DNA of 64,000 nucleotides from Caldicoprobacter guelmensis. Lineage in GTDB: Bacteria; Bacillota; Clostridia; Caldicoprobacterales; Caldicoprobacteraceae. A program made the position numbers and the translations under genes. Shown in pieces: positions 61,034 to 64,000 of this stretch. The notes under the pieces are model-generated. The model ran no database searches, was not told where the DNA came from, and saw nothing but the letters and a program-made list of their open reading frames with translations. Numbering within the stretch: position 1 is the stretch's first letter; each line of letters starts with the position of its first letter. The DNA lies in NCBI RefSeq assembly GCF_016908415.1, contig NZ_JAFBDW010000003.1, forward strand, positions 330,367 to 394,366. The letters are read 5' to 3'.

Positions 61034-63358
61034 TTATACCCGAACCAATATTTCATTCAATCCAGCCTCAGCCCTTATATAAGTTCCAACGTAATCCTGA
61101 GAAACCTTTTCGCCTTTTATGACCTCCACCGGCGTCATGTTGCGCAGCATTACGTTCCACTGCTTGGTAGCATTATCTACCGTAACGGTGATGATATCGC
61201 CCTTTCTTTCAGCACGCACGCGCATCTCAACCTGACCGCAAATGTTGGGAACCTCTGCTTCCACAACGCTACCATCATCTAGCTGGAATATATGGAAGGT
61301 TACATCCTGGGCATAATCGTAATCCGGCCTTGTATCAACAGCACCCATCGCTACTATGGAATTGGGCCTTACCCACAGGGGCAAGCTCATATAATCATAC
61401 TTTTCCTTGACCCAACGCCCTCCATCTACTACACGCCCATCCAATAAATGGGTCCACCGCCCTTCGGGGAGATAATACTTGGCTATACCCTTGTCGTTGA
61501 ATATGGGAGCCACCAGCAGGGACTCGCCCAGCATATACTGTAAGTCAAGATAGCTGCAGGTAGGGTCATCCGGAAACTCCAGCAGCATGCTCCTCAGTAC
61601 GGGAATGCCCTTTTGAGAGGCCTCGCAGGCCGCAGCGTATAGATAAGGCATCAGCCTGCATTTCAGCTTCGTAAAGTGCCTGACCACATCCACCGCCTCT
61701 TCATCAAACAGCCATGGCACCCTATAGGAGCTGCTACCGTGCAAGCGGCTGTGGGAAGACAGAAGGCCGAAAGCAGCCCATCTCTTATACAGGTCCGGTG
61801 TGGCGGTGTGTTCAAAGCCGCTTATGTCGTGGCTCCAAAAACCAAAGCCCGACATTCCAAGGGATAGGCCTCCCCTCAAAGTCTCGGCCATTGACTCATA
61901 GCTTGCGGTGCAGTCACCTCCCCAGTGGACCGGGAACTGTTGGCTGCCTGCCGTAGCCGACCTGGCAAACAGACACGCTCCACCTTTGCCATACCTTTCT
62001 TCCAGCACCTCAAACACCGTCTTGTTATAGAGGTAGGTATAATAGTTGTGCATCTTTACCGGATCTGACCCATCGTAATACACCACATCAGTGGGTATCC
62101 TTTCACCAAAATCGGTCTTGAAGGCATCCACGCCCATATCAAGCAGGCGCCTCAGCTTAGACTTAAACCACTCGCGAGCCTCGGGATTGGTAAAGTCAAC
62201 GAGAGCCATGCCGGCCTGCCACATGTCCCATTGCCACACATCGCCATTGGGCCTCTTAAGGAGATAGCCGTACTTCATTCCTTCCTCAAATAGCCTGGAA
62301 CGCTGTGCGATATATGGATTGATCCACACACATATCTTAAGCCCTTTTTCTTTTAGCCTCCTCAGCATGCCCTCAGGGTCGGGGAATACCCTCTCATCCC
62401 ATTCAAAATTGCACCAGTGAAACTCCTTCATCCAGAAACAGTCAAAGTGGAATACATGGAGGGGGATATCCCTTTCAGCCATGCCGTCGATAAAGCTGTT
62501 AACCGTCTTTTCATCATAGCTGGTGGTAAAGGAGGTAGTGAGCCACAGACCAAACGACCAGGCCGGCGGAAGGGCCGGCTTGCCGGTAAGGTCGGTGTAC
62601 TTCTCAAGTACCTTCTTGGGTTCGGGGCCGTAGATTATAAAGTACTCAAGGTATTCTCCCGGCACGCTGAACTGCACACGGCTTACCTTCTCGGATGCTA
62701 TCTCAAATGATACCTTCTCGGGATGGTTGACAAACACCCCATATCCCTGATTGGTCATGTAAAATGGAACGTTCTTGTAGGCTATCTCGCTGCTGGTACC
62801 CCCGTCCTCGTTCCACATATCCACCGTCTGTCCGTTCTTTACAAAGGGGGTAAACCGCTCACCCAGCCCATACACGCACTCCCCAACTTTAAGCAGCAGC
62901 TGCTCATGCACATACGTCTCACCGCTATCCATGACTATATAGCCCATATTCCTGAAGCTGCTCTCGGTGACCAGCTCATCATCTCGCCCCAAGAACTCAA
63001 CCCGCCAGTCTCCCTGCTTTTTTATGCGCACCTTAAGCTGTCCAGAGGCCAGCGATGCGTATTCATCACCGTTTACAATCTCGACCTTGACATCGCTCTT
63101 TTCGTTGATATTGAAAAACGGGGGTTTTTCAATCCTTCCCTTGTGATGACATATCTTTACTCTGATGACATCCTCCATGGGCGAGCTAAACTCCACCGTA
63201 AAGAGCAGGCAATTCAGCGTATCGCCCCTGTGCCTTATATGCCTGCACGGAGCATACACTATGAGGGAATTGCCCTTTATCTCTATGTCATGCACCTCTG
63301 CAGGGAAAAAAGCCTTAAGCCCTTCGCGCATCTGCCAGTAACCGTTTGTAAACTTCAT
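61034..63358 (-). CDS. GH31 alpha-xylosidase-like glycoside hydrolase (YicI type)
   Basis: 774 residues. N-terminal beta-sandwich (about 1-250), then a (beta/alpha)8 barrel with SFGLWLTTSFTTSYDE, the catalytic nucleophile in VDAFKTDFGERIPTDV, and the likely acid in WGGDCTASYESMAETLRGG. C-terminal beta domains follow (LLVAPIFNDKGIAKYYLPEGRW). KTDFGE and the length match YicI-type alpha-xylosidases, which act on xyloglucan-derived oligosaccharides; alpha-glucosidase activity is possible. No signal peptide, so it acts in the cytoplasm on imported sugars. GAAGGGGTG lies 5-8 nt before the ATG. No transporter or regulator is adjacent in the window. Confidence 0.93.
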   Translation of the reverse strand: MKFTNGYWQMREGLKAFFPAEVHDIEIKGNSLIVYAPCRHIRHRGDTLNCLLFTVEFSSPMEDVIRVKICHHKGRIEKPPFFNINEKSDVKVEIVNGDEYASLASGQLKVRIKKQGDWRVEFLGRDDELVTESSFRNMGYIVMDSGETYVHEQLLLKVGECVYGLGERFTPFVKNGQTVDMWNEDGGTSSEIAYKNVPFYMTNQGYGVFVNHPEKVSFEIASEKVSRVQFSVPGEYLEYFIIYGPEPKKVLEKYTDLTGKPALPPAWSFGLWLTTSFTTSYDEKTVNSFIDGMAERDIPLHVFHFDCFWMKEFHWCNFEWDERVFPDPEGMLRRLKEKGLKICVWINPYIAQRSRLFEEGMKYGYLLKRPNGDVWQWDMWQAGMALVDFTNPEAREWFKSKLRRLLDMGVDAFKTDFGERIPTDVVYYDGSDPVKMHNYYTYLYNKTVFEVLEERYGKGGACLFARSATAGSQQFPVHWGGDCTASYESMAETLRGGLSLGMSGFGFWSHDISGFEHTATPDLYKRWAAFGLLSSHSRLHGSSSYRVPWLFDEEAVDVVRHFTKLKCRLMPYLYAAACEASQKGIPVLRSMLLEFPDDPTCSYLDLQYMLGESLLVAPIFNDKGIAKYYLPEGRWTHLLDGRVVDGGRWVKEKYDYMSLPLWVRPNSIVAMGAVDTRPDYDYAQDVTFHIFQLDDGSVVEAEVPNICGQVEMRVRAERKGDIITVTVDNATKQWNVMLRNMTPVEVIKGEKVSQDYVGTYIRAEAGLNEILVRV

Positions 63359-63385
63359 CCAATCACCCCTTCTTCCTTGACACTT

Positions 63386-63413
63386 TGTGTATTCACAAAA
63401 TTCTGGTTGTCAA
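63386..63413 (-). promoter_or_regulatory. Possible promoter for the GH31 gene
   Basis: TTGACA (63408-63413), a 16-nt spacer and TACACA (63386-63391) on the minus strand. The -10 is poor and lies only about 28 nt from the start codon, so this is tentative. The 63414-63767 stretch has no gene; it holds the C-rich flank of the transposase gene. Confidence 0.35.
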
Positions 63414-63767
63414 CCTTACTAAGATTTATCCCCTCCTTTCTTCCATTTTTTCAACAACTACTGTAGATATCTAACTGACTACGCGGTGTTTTATAATGTT
63501 GATGAGTCTGAAAAAAGGGTTGCCCTACATGATAAAAAGCATAGTCATAGAGAGTATTATACTGCATTTTTGTATTCCTTGCAATTCATCCCTTTCTCAC
63601 AGAAATTTCGCATCTAATTTCCAGTATAAATTTTTTGTAATAAGGAATCAACGTTTTTCCATTTTATTGTAATTCTGGAATTTGAAAAGACCATAAACTC
63701 TGTCTTATAGGTACACTTCCCCCCTCCCCCATTCTAATCAAAGCTGTATTTCCAGTTTTATTACTAA

Positions 63768-64000
63768 CTACGTAACACCAAAAATTGGATTAACCCAATC
63801 CTTTATTAACAACATCTCATCTCTTATTTCTTCCATTATGTCTATCTGCAATAACCTCTTCTCCCTAAATCCCCTTAGGTTCCTAAAAAAGTATAACTGG
63901 CTTAAGTTAAAAGCTATTATCATAAACCCAACTACAGCCTCTGTACCCACTTCACTATGCACATAACAATGGTCAAAATTATACTGTGTCTTTATTTGAC
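63768..64000 (-). mobile_element. Transposase, C-terminal part (window-edge partial)
   Basis: An open frame that continues past the window end. It encodes the C-terminal end of a DDE-type transposase: FDHCYVHSEVGTEAVVGFMI, then IAFNLSQLYFFRNLRGFREK and an acidic helical tail. The pattern (His-rich segment, helix with FNLxQLxxFR, basic region) matches IS4-superfamily-like transposase ends; the exact family cannot be fixed from this part. Downstream (63708-63735) lies a C-rich patch TAGGTACACTTCCCCCC that could belong to the element's end. Confidence 0.7.

Overview
This 64 kb window looks like the chromosome of an anaerobic, probably thermophilic, low-to-moderate GC Firmicute of class Clostridia. 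The evidence is the AGGAGG-type ribosome binding sites, Rex, GatCAB, LL-diaminopimelate aminotransferase, a VanW protein, LysM wall proteins, a corrinoid methyltransferase set and ferredoxin-linked glutamate synthase subunits. I cannot name the genus; Mahella- or Caldicoprobacter-like organisms would fit. No rRNA, tRNA or CRISPR array was seen.

Layout. 1-0.6 kb: remnant of a Na/Pi cotransporter. 0.8-5.4 kb: corrinoid methyl-transfer locus (UroD-family methyltransferase fused to a thioredoxin-like domain, CobW GTPase, corrinoid protein, PocR/AraC regulator). 5.6-19.7 kb: mostly minus-strand housekeeping and envelope genes (LysM protein, heterodimeric ABC exporter, DUF362-ferredoxin protein, rhomboid protease, aminotransferase with Lrp regulator, RNA methyltransferase, ManA, VanW, PRC-barrel). 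19.8-23.3 kb: Rex, then aconitase with a GntR regulator and a palindromic operator on the promoter. 23.5-31.6 kb: chemoreceptor, two ABC ATPases without a permease, gatCAB, purA.

31.7-37.0 kb is an AT-rich island of decayed minus-strand genes for small membrane proteins and lipoproteins. Several have a good ribosome binding site and start codon but lose frame at a homopolymer or dinucleotide repeat. A truncated ammonium transporter lies at its left edge. A 54-bp imperfect inverted repeat flanks a segment running from here to 40.5 kb. A second small patch of similar remnants lies at 42.8-45.8 kb.

37.1-51.5 kb is a nitrogen-assimilation region: glutamate synthase split into separate glutaminase, ferredoxin-FMN and GXGXG proteins, with a polyferredoxin and an NADH-dependent flavoprotein; then lysR, glnA, dapL, dapF and an ANTAR-domain protein. 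The glnA leader contains two hexaloop hairpins, the second mutually exclusive with an intrinsic terminator. This is the architecture expected for ANTAR-controlled antitermination, with a candidate regulator 2.7 kb away.

51.5-64 kb: nadE, carAB, a response regulator-PAS-GGDEF protein, a second FMN glutamate-synthase-like protein, a GH31 alpha-xylosidase-like enzyme, and the 3' end of a transposase running off the window. Ammonia assimilation (GS/GOGAT) sits close to glutamine or ammonia consumers (carA, nadE, gatA, purA nearby), so much of the right two thirds concerns nitrogen flow.
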